From Candidatus Sulfotelmatobacter sp. (lineage in GTDB: Bacteria; Acidobacteriota; Terriglobia; Terriglobales; Acidobacteriaceae): a stretch of 12,453 bases of DNA. Below, piece after piece: positions 6,311 to 12,453 of the stretch (position 1 is its first letter; the number at the start of each line of letters is the position of its first letter). Under the pieces are notes generated by a model that did not search any database, was not told where the DNA came from, and saw only the letters and a program-made list of their open reading frames with translations. The translations under genes and the position numbers were made by a program. Location of the stretch: NCBI GenBank assembly GCA_030049565.1, contig JASIKQ010000326.1, positions 1 to 12,453 on the forward strand, in the 5' to 3' direction.

Positions 6311-7778
6311 AACTCCCTACATCCGGCTACTCCTGGTGACAGTGCTCGCCCTGCTGGTGCATGGGTATCATCCCTTTGCCGAGGACGCCGAAATCTATCT
6401 TCCTGGAGTAGAGCAGATTCTGCATCCGCAGTTGTTTCCGGCAGGGCAGGAATTTTTTGCCGCGCATGCCAGTCTCACGATTTTCCCAAATTTAATTGCG
6501 CTTTCTCTGCGTCTAACCCATTTACCGCTGACTGCGGGACTATTTGTCTGGCATCTCGCATCGATTTTCTTGCTGCTGCTTGCCTGTTGGCAGTTGAGCG
6601 GGTTTTTGTTTTCGAGTGCGAGAGCACGCTGGGGTGGCGTGTGGCTGCTCGGCGCTTTGCTGACGATACCCGTCGCCGGCACCGCTCTGTACATCATGGA
6701 TCAATATTTGAACCCGAGGAATCTGGCCGCTCTGGCCGCGATCTTTGCGGTCACTCAGACGCTGGAAAAGAAATACCTTCGCGCGTTCCTATGGCTAGCC
6801 TTTGCGGGAAGCGTACATCCCTTGATGGCAGCATTTGTGCTTTCGTTTTGCCTTCTGCTGGTGGTGACGGATTGGTTTGTGGCGCGCGCCGATGGTGTAT
6901 CAGCGCTGGGTGCGGCAAGCGTGGTCTGCGGTTTCTCGCCATTTGGGCTTTCTTTAACGCCCCCAACTTCAGCGGCATATCACGCGGCGGCCATGCGCCA
7001 TGAATTTCACTACATCCAGCTCTGGACCTGGTATGAACAATTGGGGGCCGTCGCGCCGATTTTGTTGTTTTGGTGGTTTGGCCGGATTGCGCGAGCGCGC
7101 CAATGGCAGCGGCTGACGTTGCTCTGCCGCGCCCTCATCATTTACAACGTGGTTTACTTTATTGCCGCGCTCGTGGTCGACTTGCCGGCGCGCTTTGAAA
7201 GCCTTGCACGGCTGCAACCTCTGCGTAGTCTGCATTTGCTTTACCTGCTGCTGTTTCTGATTATGGGCGGCTTACTGGGCGAATTCGTGCTGAAGAATCG
7301 CATCTGGCGCTGGATGCTTCTGTTCGCGCCGCTGGCGGTGGGGATGTATATCGCACAGCGCGAGCTTTTCCCCGCCAGTGCGCATATCGAGTGGCCGGGA
7401 GCTGCCCCGAAGAATCCTTGGGCGCAGGCATTTCTATGGGTTCGGGATAACACGCCCGTAGACGCCATATTTGCGCTTGATCCTGATTTCATGCAGCTCA
7501 AGGGTGAAGATACGACCGGCTTTCGCTGCCTCGCCGAGAGAAGCCGGCTGGCCGATTTGTCCAAAGATAGCGGCGCGGTGACTATGTTTCCCCCGCTAGC
7601 CGACAATTGGTGGACCGAAGTGCAGGCGCAAACGCCTTGGAAGAAATTCGATAAGCAAGATTTCGAGCATTTGAAGAAAACCTACGGCGTGAGCTGGGCG
7701 GTCGTGCAACAGCCAGGAGTGGCAGGGCTTGACTGCCCTTATCAGAACGGAGCAGTGAAGGTTTGCAGAGTGCCTTAA
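6288..7778 (+). CDS. Uncharacterised polytopic membrane protein, possibly GT-C fold
   Basis: The 496-residue product starts at GTG 6288, inside the end of the GT39-like gene. This implies co-transcription and coupled translation. TM1 (about 12-27) is followed by a loop with HPFAEDAEIYLPGVEQIL, in which E32, D33 and E35 resemble the acidic metal or catalytic motif in the first loop of GT-C glycosyltransferases. Some ten hydrophobic segments follow. The C-terminal 120 residues or so are soluble and contain NTPVDAIFALDPDFMQLKGE, GFRCLAERSRLADLSKDSG and MFPPLADNWW blocks. Those blocks look conserved rather than random and resemble the tails of other acidobacterial membrane proteins I recall without a named function. 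The gene position and acidic loop make a lipid-linked-sugar transferase or related membrane enzyme a reasonable guess, not a demonstrated role. Confidence 0.85.
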   Translation: MNNISSNKTPYIRLLLVTVLALLVHGYHPFAEDAEIYLPGVEQILHPQLFPAGQEFFAAHASLTIFPNLIALSLRLTHLPLTAGLFVWHLASIFLLLLACWQLSGFLFSSARARWGGVWLLGALLTIPVAGTALYIMDQYLNPRNLAALAAIFAVTQTLEKKYLRAFLWLAFAGSVHPLMAAFVLSFCLLLVVTDWFVARADGVSALGAASVVCGFSPFGLSLTPPTSAAYHAAAMRHEFHYIQLWTWYEQLGAVAPILLFWWFGRIARARQWQRLTLLCRALIIYNVVYFIAALVVDLPARFESLARLQPLRSLHLLYLLLFLIMGGLLGEFVLKNRIWRWMLLFAPLAVGMYIAQRELFPASAHIEWPGAAPKNPWAQAFLWVRDNTPVDAIFALDPDFMQLKGEDTTGFRCLAERSRLADLSKDSGAVTMFPPLADNWWTEVQAQTPWKKFDKQDFEHLKKTYGVSWAVVQQPGVAGLDCPYQNGAVKVCRVP

Positions 7779-7789
7779 TTGCCATTCCG

Positions 7790-7811
7790 AGCGAGCGCTT
7801 TTTGGCTCGCT
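7790..7811 (+). terminator. Stem-loop after the membrane protein gene, weak terminator candidate
   Basis: AGCGAGC (7790-7796) and GCTCGCT (7805-7811) form a perfect 7-bp stem with an 8-base loop, beginning 11 bases after the stop codon at 7776-7778. It is followed by TCCTCTT rather than a clean T run, so it is a weak intrinsic terminator at best. Its position before the separately ribosome-bound oxygenase gene fits a boundary. Confidence 0.35.
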
Positions 7812-7906
7812 TCCTCTTAACGCTTGGTACCGACTTTTTCTGCCGGAGCGTGTTTGATACCTGTGCTCCGGGCGTCATGCCGATGCGATCGGATACAATC
7901 GAAACC

Positions 7907-7912
7907 AGGAGG
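7907..7912 (+). promoter_or_regulatory. Strong Shine-Dalgarno deciding the start at 7920
   Basis: A perfect AGGAGG lies 7 bases before the ATG at 7920. It rules out the 32 extra upstream codons open in this frame. A TACAAT at 7894-7899 resembles a -10 box but would leave almost no leader, so it is not called. Confidence 0.75.
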
Positions 7913-7919
7913 CTCCGGA

Positions 7920-8795
7920 ATGTCGACTGCGCGGGCTGTTCAAGCCCCGATTCGGTTGTTTCCCTATGAACGGTGGGCGCCCCCCTTGCCCACCTTAGCC
8001 CGGCAGTATCGTGATAACAAACCATGCCCTCACATTCTGTTGAGGGACTTCCTCGATCGCGAGGTCGCCATGGAGATGGCGCAGCAGTTTCCCCAAGCTT
8101 CGACCGATGCGTGGACGCAGTACAAGCATGCCAACGAGAACAAGTTGGGAATGGCAAAGCGGCAACTGTTTCCTCCCACGCTGGGCTCGGTCACCGACGA
8201 ATTGAATTCGCCGGAGTTCGTGGCTTGGATTTCGAAGTTGACAGGTATTCCGGATTTGATGGCCGATCCCATGCTCGAGGGCGGAGGCTTGCATCAGTCC
8301 GGGCGCGGCGGTTATCTCAACGTGCATACGGATTTTTCTATGCACCACTTCCATCGCAATTGGCGCCGGCGCGTGAATCTCATCCTGTATCTGAATCCGG
8401 CATGGCAGGAAGAGTGGGGCGGATCAATCGAGCTTTGGGAGCGCAAAGATGGGAAGATGGCGCGGTACGCGGCGAAGTATTTGCCGCTGCTGAACCATGC
8501 GCTCATCTTTACTACTGACGAACGTTCGCTGCATGGGTTTCCCGATCCCCTGACCTGTCCCGAGGGCGAATCGCGCAAGAGCCTGGCTCTGTACTACTAC
8601 ACGGTTGAGCAGGCTGGAAAAGTTGTCGGACATTCGACTGACTATTTTGCGCGTCCGCAGGATGGTTTGGGAAAGTCGGCGATGATTTGGCTGGATAAGA
8701 AGGCGGTCGATCTCTACTCCCGCGCCAAGGCGAGGTTCGGTTTTTCGGATGAGTTCGCCAGCAAGGTGCTGGGTTTCCTGTCGGGGAAGAAGTGA
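7920..8795 (+). CDS. 2-oxoglutarate/Fe(II)-dependent oxygenase (prolyl 4-hydroxylase-like superfamily)
   Basis: The 291-residue protein carries the double-stranded beta-helix iron site: H136-x-D138 in YLNVHTDFSMHH and the distal H205 in ERSLHGFPDP. R219 in ESRKSLALYYYT is the usual 2-oxoglutarate carboxylate ligand. RRVNLILYLNPAWQEEWGGS (149-168) is the typical core strand region of this group, and PHILLRDFLD near residues 37-46 is the usual N-terminal entry. Such enzymes couple decarboxylation of 2-oxoglutarate to hydroxylation of a protein or small-molecule substrate. Related enzymes are often encoded among polysaccharide and glycosyltransferase genes, and here the neighbours on both sides are glycosyltransferases. 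No signal peptide or membrane span is seen, so it is cytosolic. The substrate is unknown. The start is set by a perfect AGGAGG. Confidence 0.93.
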   Translation: MSTARAVQAPIRLFPYERWAPPLPTLARQYRDNKPCPHILLRDFLDREVAMEMAQQFPQASTDAWTQYKHANENKLGMAKRQLFPPTLGSVTDELNSPEFVAWISKLTGIPDLMADPMLEGGGLHQSGRGGYLNVHTDFSMHHFHRNWRRRVNLILYLNPAWQEEWGGSIELWERKDGKMARYAAKYLPLLNHALIFTTDERSLHGFPDPLTCPEGESRKSLALYYYTVEQAGKVVGHSTDYFARPQDGLGKSAMIWLDKKAVDLYSRAKARFGFSDEFASKVLGFLSGKK

Positions 8796-8831
8796 TCTCA
8801 CCATATTGTGTGTTGGCATTCCTCGCGAAGG

Positions 8832-8857
8832 GGAGCCGCTCCGAGCGAAGTCGAAGG
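8832..8857. repeat. Hairpin plus repeat-like intergenic motif between convergent genes
   Basis: GGAGC-C-GCTCC (8832-8842) is a perfect 5-bp stem, followed by CCGAGCGAAGTCGAAGG (8841-8857). That second motif is one I recall as recurring between genes in several bacterial genomes. It lies in the 86-base gap between the convergent oxygenase and GT2 genes, where a bidirectional transcription end would be expected. No T tract follows on either strand. Confidence 0.3.
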
Positions 8858-8881
8858 AAATCTAGGTTACCGCTGCCCGCC

Positions 8882-9682
8882 TCACCCCGGCCGTGCACTA
8901 CTGCGGGCGTAGTATGTTGAAATTTTTGTCTCCAGCTTCCTTCCTTTGTTGCTGAAGCGAGGAAGGTGAATCATCCCAGCGCGTTGCAAGCCGAATTGCA
9001 TCGTCGTGGCGAGGACTCCGAATCCATACTTCACGCTGCGCCGAAAGTTGATGGAAGAGGCTTCTTCAAAATACTTCGTAGGACAAGAGACTTCACCGAT
9101 GCGAAAACCAAAATGCACGCATTGGGCCAGCATTTGGTTGTCGAAGACGAAGTCGTCCGAATTCTCCAGCAGCGGCAGTTCTGTGAGAACTCTTCGGCTG
9201 AATGCGCGGTAGCCGGTGTGGTACTCGGAAAGTTTCACGCCGAGAAAAAGATTTTCGAACGCCGTGAGCAAGCGATTGGAGACATATTTGTAAAACGGCA
9301 TGCCCCCGCGCAAGGCCGTACCCCCGATGATGCGCGATCCCAGCACTACGTCGTACACCTCATAAGCCACCATGCTCGCTATCGCCGTGAGCAGCAGCGG
9401 CGTGTACTGGTAATCAGGGTGAAGCATAATGACCACGTCGGCGCCGGCGTTAAGGGCTTCGCGATAGCAGGTCTGTTGATTGCGCCCGTAACCGTAGTTG
9501 CGGTCGTGCTCGAAAACATGCAGGCCAAGCCGCTGTGCCAGTTCGATGGTCCGGTCGGAACTGTGATCGTCAACCAAAATGCGCGTGTCGACGAGTTCTG
9601 GAAGCTCGCCGACGGTGACCTCGAGCGTCTTCTCCGCATTGTAAGCGGGCATGACGACCGCTATGCGTTTGCCGTTGATCAT
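8882..9682 (-). CDS. GT2 family glycosyltransferase, DPM1/polyprenyl-phosphate-sugar synthase type
   Basis: The 266-residue protein has the GT-A fold signature. [14 protein letters not shown] (7-20) is followed by the nucleotide-sugar site [10 protein letters not shown] (36-45), with D38 and D39. The metal/acceptor motif is LHPDYQY (87-93), equivalent to the DxD of the family. GSR (115-117) and TGYRAFSR (156-163) follow. There is no C-terminal pair of transmembrane helices, so it resembles the soluble or peripheral dolichol-phosphate-mannose synthase class rather than the two-span bacterial form. The likely reaction is transfer of a hexose from a nucleotide sugar to polyprenyl phosphate at the inner face of the membrane. 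That would supply donors for GT-C enzymes such as the one encoded at 4934-6310. The sugar cannot be read from the sequence. The ATG at 9682 is preceded by an AT-rich leader with a weak ribosome binding site. Confidence 0.93.
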   Translation of the reverse strand: MINGKRIAVVMPAYNAEKTLEVTVGELPELVDTRILVDDHSSDRTIELAQRLGLHVFEHDRNYGYGRNQQTCYREALNAGADVVIMLHPDYQYTPLLLTAIASMVAYEVYDVVLGSRIIGGTALRGGMPFYKYVSNRLLTAFENLFLGVKLSEYHTGYRAFSRRVLTELPLLENSDDFVFDNQMLAQCVHFGFRIGEVSCPTKYFEEASSINFRRSVKYGFGVLATTMQFGLQRAGMIHLPRFSNKGRKLETKISTYYARSSARPG

Positions 9683-9701
9683 TTTTAATTCTTACTTTAT
9701 G

Positions 9702-9714
9702 CCGTTGACAACGG
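9702..9714. promoter_or_regulatory. Palindrome CCGTTG-A-CAACGG upstream of the GT2 gene, candidate operator
   Basis: A perfect 6-bp inverted repeat with a single-base centre lies 20 bases upstream of the GT2 start (9682, - strand). Half of it (TGCCGTTGA) recurs at 9670-9678, 30 bases away, inside the gene start. The spacing and position would suit a repressor site, but no regulator is encoded nearby. Confidence 0.3.
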
Positions 9715-9792
9715 ATTGCCGCCTCATCGTAGCGAACAGAGGAAACCCGCCAGTGTACATGATATCCGACTCAATGCAGTCCAAGCATCGCA

Positions 9793-9816
9793 CAGGAAAG
9801 CCGCACCACTTTCCTG
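9793..9816 (-). terminator. Perfect 8-bp stem-loop after the GNAT gene
   Basis: CAGGAAAG (9793-9800) and CTTTCCTG (9809-9816) pair perfectly around an 8-base loop, about 35 bases beyond the GNAT stop codon in the 168-base gap before the GT2 gene. There is no T tract on the downstream (-) side, so termination would need Rho, or the hairpin may instead stabilise the mRNA end. Confidence 0.35.
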
Positions 9817-9850
9817 CTAGCCGGTCAGGTTCGAGTTTTGTTCCCGCAGT

Positions 9851-10288
9851 TCACTTTCCCTGATGCCGGTAAACGCTGGGATTATGGAGCTCCATATGGC
9901 GATCTGGATTAGCCAGGGGCGTGAAGCCGAATTGCTCATATAAGCCGTGTGCGTCGCGCGTGATCAGCGACCAGCGCCTAAGCCCCTGCAACTGTGGGTG
10001 GGTCATGATCGCGCTCATCAGCCTCTTGCCCAACCGCTGTCCACGATGCGATTCGATGATGAAAACGTCGCCGACATAGGCGTAGGTAGCGCGGTCAGTG
10101 ATCACGCGGGCGAAGCCGACTTGTTTTTCGCCCTCGAAAACCCCAAAGCATAGTGAATTCTCGATTGATCTCTTCACTAGCTCCCGCGGAATTCCTTCGG
10201 CCCAGTAGCATGTGGTCAGAAATCCGTGAATCAGATCGAGATCGAAGCGTGCGGGATCGGTGGAAATCGCATATTCGGTTTTGTGCAT
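9851..10288 (-). CDS. GNAT family N-acetyltransferase
   Basis: From the ATG at 10288 the product is 145 residues, the normal size of a single GNAT domain. A longer frame beginning at a TTG (10363) would add 25 non-conserved residues and is not favoured. Visible features are VGFARVITD (57-65, beta 4) and the acetyl-CoA pyrophosphate loop HRGQRLGKRL (81-90), which fits the R/Q-x-x-G-x-G/A type with L86 and G87. The C-terminal motif B, HGLYEQFGF (114-122), carries the usual Tyr. The enzyme transfers acetyl (or another acyl) from CoA to an amine; the substrate is unknown. It is cytosolic. A TATATT (complement of 10326-10331) upstream may be a -10 element but lacks a good -35. The gene lies 103 bases after the flavoprotein gene on the same strand. 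Confidence 0.92.
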   Translation of the reverse strand: MHKTEYAISTDPARFDLDLIHGFLTTCYWAEGIPRELVKRSIENSLCFGVFEGEKQVGFARVITDRATYAYVGDVFIIESHRGQRLGKRLMSAIMTHPQLQGLRRWSLITRDAHGLYEQFGFTPLANPDRHMELHNPSVYRHQGK

Positions 10289-10391
10289 AAGCAGGCCGCT
10301 GTTGAATGGAATAATCTTCAGTGGCAATATACCGCGATTCAAAGTGTGCGAAATCAGAGGCAAGAAACGAACTGGCGTCGATTTCCATATT

Positions 10392-11813
10392 TCACCGCGG
10401 CTTCAATCGTGCTAAGGCCATTTTGGCAGCGTGATAGCCACACATCCCATGCACGCTCCCCCCTGGCGGGGTTGATGCCGAACAGATGTAGACATTTCTA
10501 GCTGAAGTTGCGTAGTGCCGCCACGTCGGCCGGAATAGAAATTGGCGAAGATCGAGAACGCCGCCGGCGATATCGCCGCCGACTAGATTGGCATCCATAC
10601 TTTCCAGATCGGCGGGGGACCAAGCGCGACGCGCGAGGACAATTTCACCAAACCCAGGGGCAAAGCGCTCGATCTGATTCTCGAGCCGTGGCAGCATGTC
10701 TTCTTTCGATCCATTGGGAACATGGCAATAGGCCCAGGCCGTATGTTTGCCGGCGGGAGCACGCGTGAAATCGAATAAGCTGGGCTGAGCCAGCAAGACG
10801 AAGGGACGCTCGGGGTGGTGCCCACTGCGGACTGCTTTTTCCGATGTGGCAATCTCTTCGAAGCTGCCGCCCAGGTGCACACTAGCGGCACGAAGGCATT
10901 CAGATGCTTTCCAGGGAATCGGTTCCCGTAAGGCGTAATCTACTTTGAACACGCCAGGCCCGTAGCGAAATTTCTTGAGCTGACGCTTGTAGCTATCGGA
11001 CAGGCGCTCGCCTGCGATCTTGAGAAGCTGCCGCGGAGTAACGTCGCAAAGAATTAAATCGTAGTCAGGAAAAGCCGTAAGCGAGTCGACCCGGGAAGAA
11101 GTTCTGACCGTGCCGCCGAGAGTCGCCAGATAAGCGCACAGACCACTTGTAATCGACTGAGATCCTCCGCGCGGGATGGGCCAACCGACGGCGTGTGCGG
11201 GGATTGCCATCACCATGCCAAAGGCAGCGCTCAGAGGTTCAGTGAGAGCAAGAAATGAATGCGCCGCGAAACCCGCAAATAACGCCCTTGTGCGATCGCT
11301 GTGAAAGCGGCGGGCAATAGTTGAGGCAGGCAAGAAAGCGATCATGCCGAACTGCGCCATCAGCCAAGGATGTTTTGGGACGGCGGGGAGCGGGCGCAGA
11401 ACCTCTGGGGTGAACTCGCTCCAGTGATCGACAAACACTTGCATGAGATCTCGCCATGCTCTGCCATCCTGACCGAGATAACTTTCGGCGCTCGCAAGTT
11501 CACGCTCCAGAACAACAGCTGTGCCATCGTCGAGCGGGTGAGCGAGCGGTGCCGGCGAATGAATCCACTCGAGTCCATGCTCTTGCAGCGGCAGCGAAGA
11601 AAAGAATGGCGAGCTGGCAGCCATGGGATGCACGGCAGATCCGAAATCGTGCAAGAAGCCGGGCAGGGTCAGCTCCATGGTGCGGACCGCACCTCCGGGG
11701 ATTGGCTCGGCCTCGAAGACTTCCACTTGCACTCCAGCCTGCGCCAGCACAATAGCAGCGGCTAGCCCATTCGGACCGGCACCCACTACGCAAGCTTTGG
11801 AAGTCGACGGCAT
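10392..11813 (-). CDS. FAD-dependent oxidoreductase, PYROXD2 / phytoene desaturase-like
   Basis: The 473-residue protein opens with a complete FAD-binding Rossmann motif, VVGAGPNGLAAA (9-20), with the acidic residue E34 closing the second strand and then EPIPGGAVRT. FLHDFGSAVHPMAASSPFF (53-71) and APLAHPLDDGTAVVLER follow. The C-terminal flavin-contact block YICSASTPPGGSVHGMCGYH lies near residues 442-462. The order and wording of these blocks match the PYROXD2-like branch of the CrtI/phytoene desaturase superfamily rather than true carotenoid desaturases, and no carotenoid gene is nearby. The substrate is unknown. There is no membrane span or signal peptide. The ATG at 11813 is followed directly by the family N-terminus but has no clear ribosome binding site; the AT-rich repeat region lies immediately upstream. 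Family call firm, function open. Confidence 0.92.
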   Translation of the reverse strand: MPSTSKACVVGAGPNGLAAAIVLAQAGVQVEVFEAEPIPGGAVRTMELTLPGFLHDFGSAVHPMAASSPFFSSLPLQEHGLEWIHSPAPLAHPLDDGTAVVLERELASAESYLGQDGRAWRDLMQVFVDHWSEFTPEVLRPLPAVPKHPWLMAQFGMIAFLPASTIARRFHSDRTRALFAGFAAHSFLALTEPLSAAFGMVMAIPAHAVGWPIPRGGSQSITSGLCAYLATLGGTVRTSSRVDSLTAFPDYDLILCDVTPRQLLKIAGERLSDSYKRQLKKFRYGPGVFKVDYALREPIPWKASECLRAASVHLGGSFEEIATSEKAVRSGHHPERPFVLLAQPSLFDFTRAPAGKHTAWAYCHVPNGSKEDMLPRLENQIERFAPGFGEIVLARRAWSPADLESMDANLVGGDIAGGVLDLRQFLFRPTWRHYATSARNVYICSASTPPGGSVHGMCGYHAAKMALARLKPR

Positions 11814-11822
11814 GGAAATTGT

Positions 11823-11935
11823 GTAATTGAGTAATTTTGTAATTGGGTTTCTGAAAACGTCACGTCTCGGTTTTGAAATCCTTACATCTCAGTTTTGGAA
11901 CAGGGCTGTTTTCAATTACCAAATTACTTAATTAC
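11823..11935. repeat. Inverted repeat built of period-8 GTAATT units
   Basis: The left arm (11823-11845) reads as three 8-base units, GTAATTGA, GTAATTTT and GTAATTG. The right arm (11913-11935), read on the - strand, is GTAATTAA, GTAATTTG, GTAATTG, and a fourth variant unit (GTAAATTA) extends it towards 11943. The arms match at 21 of 23 positions and enclose 67 bases. The composition is far more AT-rich than the genes on either side. It sits between two - strand genes and could form a long stem in RNA or a cruciform in DNA. It may be a small non-autonomous element or a dispersed intergenic repeat. Confidence 0.7.
11862..11905. repeat. Degenerate 22-base tandem duplication inside the inverted repeat
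   Basis: ACGTCTCGGTTTTGAAAT (11862-11879) recurs as ACATCTCAGTTTTGGAAC (11884-11901), with 14 of 18 positions identical and a period of 22. All four differences are transitions, as expected of an old duplication. It fills most of the spacer between the two arms of the GTAATT inverted repeat. Confidence 0.55.
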
Positions 11936-11953
11936 TAATTTACTCAGTGCCTC

Positions 11954-12453
11954 TCACTCTCTCGGCTGCACATTGGGCATTTCAATCACTCGAACGCGGC
12001 CGTTCTCAGCACGTTCGACCGTTGGCGCGTACAATCCCAGCATTTGCCGGCGCCACCACATTCCTGTCAGGCGTTTTTCTGCCACGCTCGTAAACCAATA
12101 TTGCCAGAGCACGGCGCGAATCTGGCGAGGAGCTTCGCGGCTGAAAGGATTGCCCGCAAAAAGTTCCAGCACATCCTTATCGTTGGTGAGCAGCCGCAGC
12201 TCGGTGTTCGGCACGATGGGATACTCGCGCCAATCGCCCAAAGAAGCAAACCACAGATTCCAATCAAAACGCGGCTGATAAGGAGCGTAGATTCCGGGTG
12301 CCTGATTCAGTGCCTGCGGCTTGTAGCGGAACGGGTATGGTACCCACGTCTGACCGTCAGCTGAGCCTTGAAATTCGATTTCGTATCTTCCGCGTGTCAT
12401 CACGGCAAACAATCCATATTGGTTGGCAATGCGAAACGGCTCCAGAGCGGCTA
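11954..12453 (-). CDS. Lipase maturation factor family protein, C-terminal part (gene runs off window)
   Basis: The frame is open to the right edge, and 165 residues are visible. Motifs match the soluble C-terminal region of the lipase maturation factor (LMF) family: LEPFRIANQYGLFAVMTRGR, then RYEIEFQGSADGQTWVPYPF, then YKPQ and YQPRFDWNLWFASLGD. These are followed by the NPFSREAPRQIRAVLWQYWF segment and TGMWWRRQMLGLYAP. The N-terminal membrane spans expected of the family lie off the window. The vertebrate member LMF1 helps fold lipases in the endoplasmic reticulum. Bacterial members are widespread, are predicted inner-membrane proteins, and their clients are unknown. The apparent upstream start within the window (a TTG at 12412) is not a true start, because conserved sequence continues before it. 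The stop (TGA) is followed by the GTAATT repeat and then the flavoprotein gene on the same strand. Confidence 0.92.
   Translation of the reverse strand, partial: AALEPFRIANQYGLFAVMTRGRYEIEFQGSADGQTWVPYPFRYKPQALNQAPGIYAPYQPRFDWNLWFASLGDWREYPIVPNTELRLLTNDKDVLELFAGNPFSREAPRQIRAVLWQYWFTSVAEKRLTGMWWRRQMLGLYAPTVERAENGRVRVIEMPNVQPRE

Noticed and set aside
7854..7899. TTGATA (7854-7859) and TACAAT (7894-7899) as a promoter pair
   Set aside because: The spacing is 34 bases, far from 16-18, and the -10 candidate is too close to the ribosome binding site.
7824..7919. N-terminal extension of the oxygenase by 32 codons
   Set aside because: A perfect AGGAGG directly precedes the ATG at 7920, and the upstream codons resemble no family N-terminus.
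7582..8157. A 191-codon - strand frame spanning the gap between the membrane protein and oxygenase genes
   Set aside because: It overlaps two well-supported genes on the other strand, has no motif or ribosome binding site, and its product is Ser/Arg-rich as expected of a shadow.
11370..11765. A 131-codon + strand frame opposite the flavoprotein N-terminus
   Set aside because: It lies antisense to the FAD-binding region of a firm gene and has no recognisable features.

Overview
The window looks like a chromosomal segment of an Acidobacteriota bacterium, probably a soil-type member of the Terriglobia. This is inferred from moderately high GC, from a set of membrane proteins and orphan oxidoreductases of a kind I associate with that group, and from short palindromic repeats between genes. 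I cannot run a taxonomic search, so the lineage is a best guess. No rRNA, tRNA, CRISPR array, transposase or phage gene is visible.

Layout. Bases 2-3562 are all on the + strand: the C-terminal three quarters of a TolC-type outer-membrane efflux protein, a small membrane protein overlapping a membrane-anchored protein that resembles DUF6843, a DUF5996 protein, and a solo UBP-type zinc-finger protein. An orphan MacB/FtsX-type permease (3596-4834, -) converges on the zinc-finger gene and diverges, over about 100 bp, from a + strand group. That group is a GT39/ArnT-like membrane glycosyltransferase, an overlapping 496-aa polytopic membrane protein, and a 2OG-Fe(II) oxygenase with its own strong ribosome binding site. 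From 8882 to the end everything is on the - strand: a GT2 (DPM1-like) glycosyltransferase, a GNAT acetyltransferase, a PYROXD2/phytoene-desaturase-like flavoprotein, and the C-terminal part of a lipase maturation factor family protein that runs off the right edge.

How the genes may fit together. The clearest functional theme is cell-envelope glycosylation. A GT2 enzyme of the polyprenyl-phosphate-sugar synthase type would make a lipid-linked sugar on the cytoplasmic side, and the GT39-like protein is of the class that uses such donors on the outside. The 496-aa protein shares the acidic first loop and multi-span architecture of the same fold, and the 2OG oxygenase could modify the product. 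This is inference from family and position, since the genes are not one operon. The TolC-like gene and the MacB-like permease belong to efflux families that cooperate elsewhere, but here they lie on opposite strands about 2.5 kb apart.

The most unusual sequence structures are an AT-rich inverted repeat built of period-8 GTAATT units upstream of the flavoprotein (11823-11935), a zinc-finger protein with 11 of the 12 metal ligands of eukaryotic UBP fingers, and a possible frameshift in the small membrane gene near 1390.
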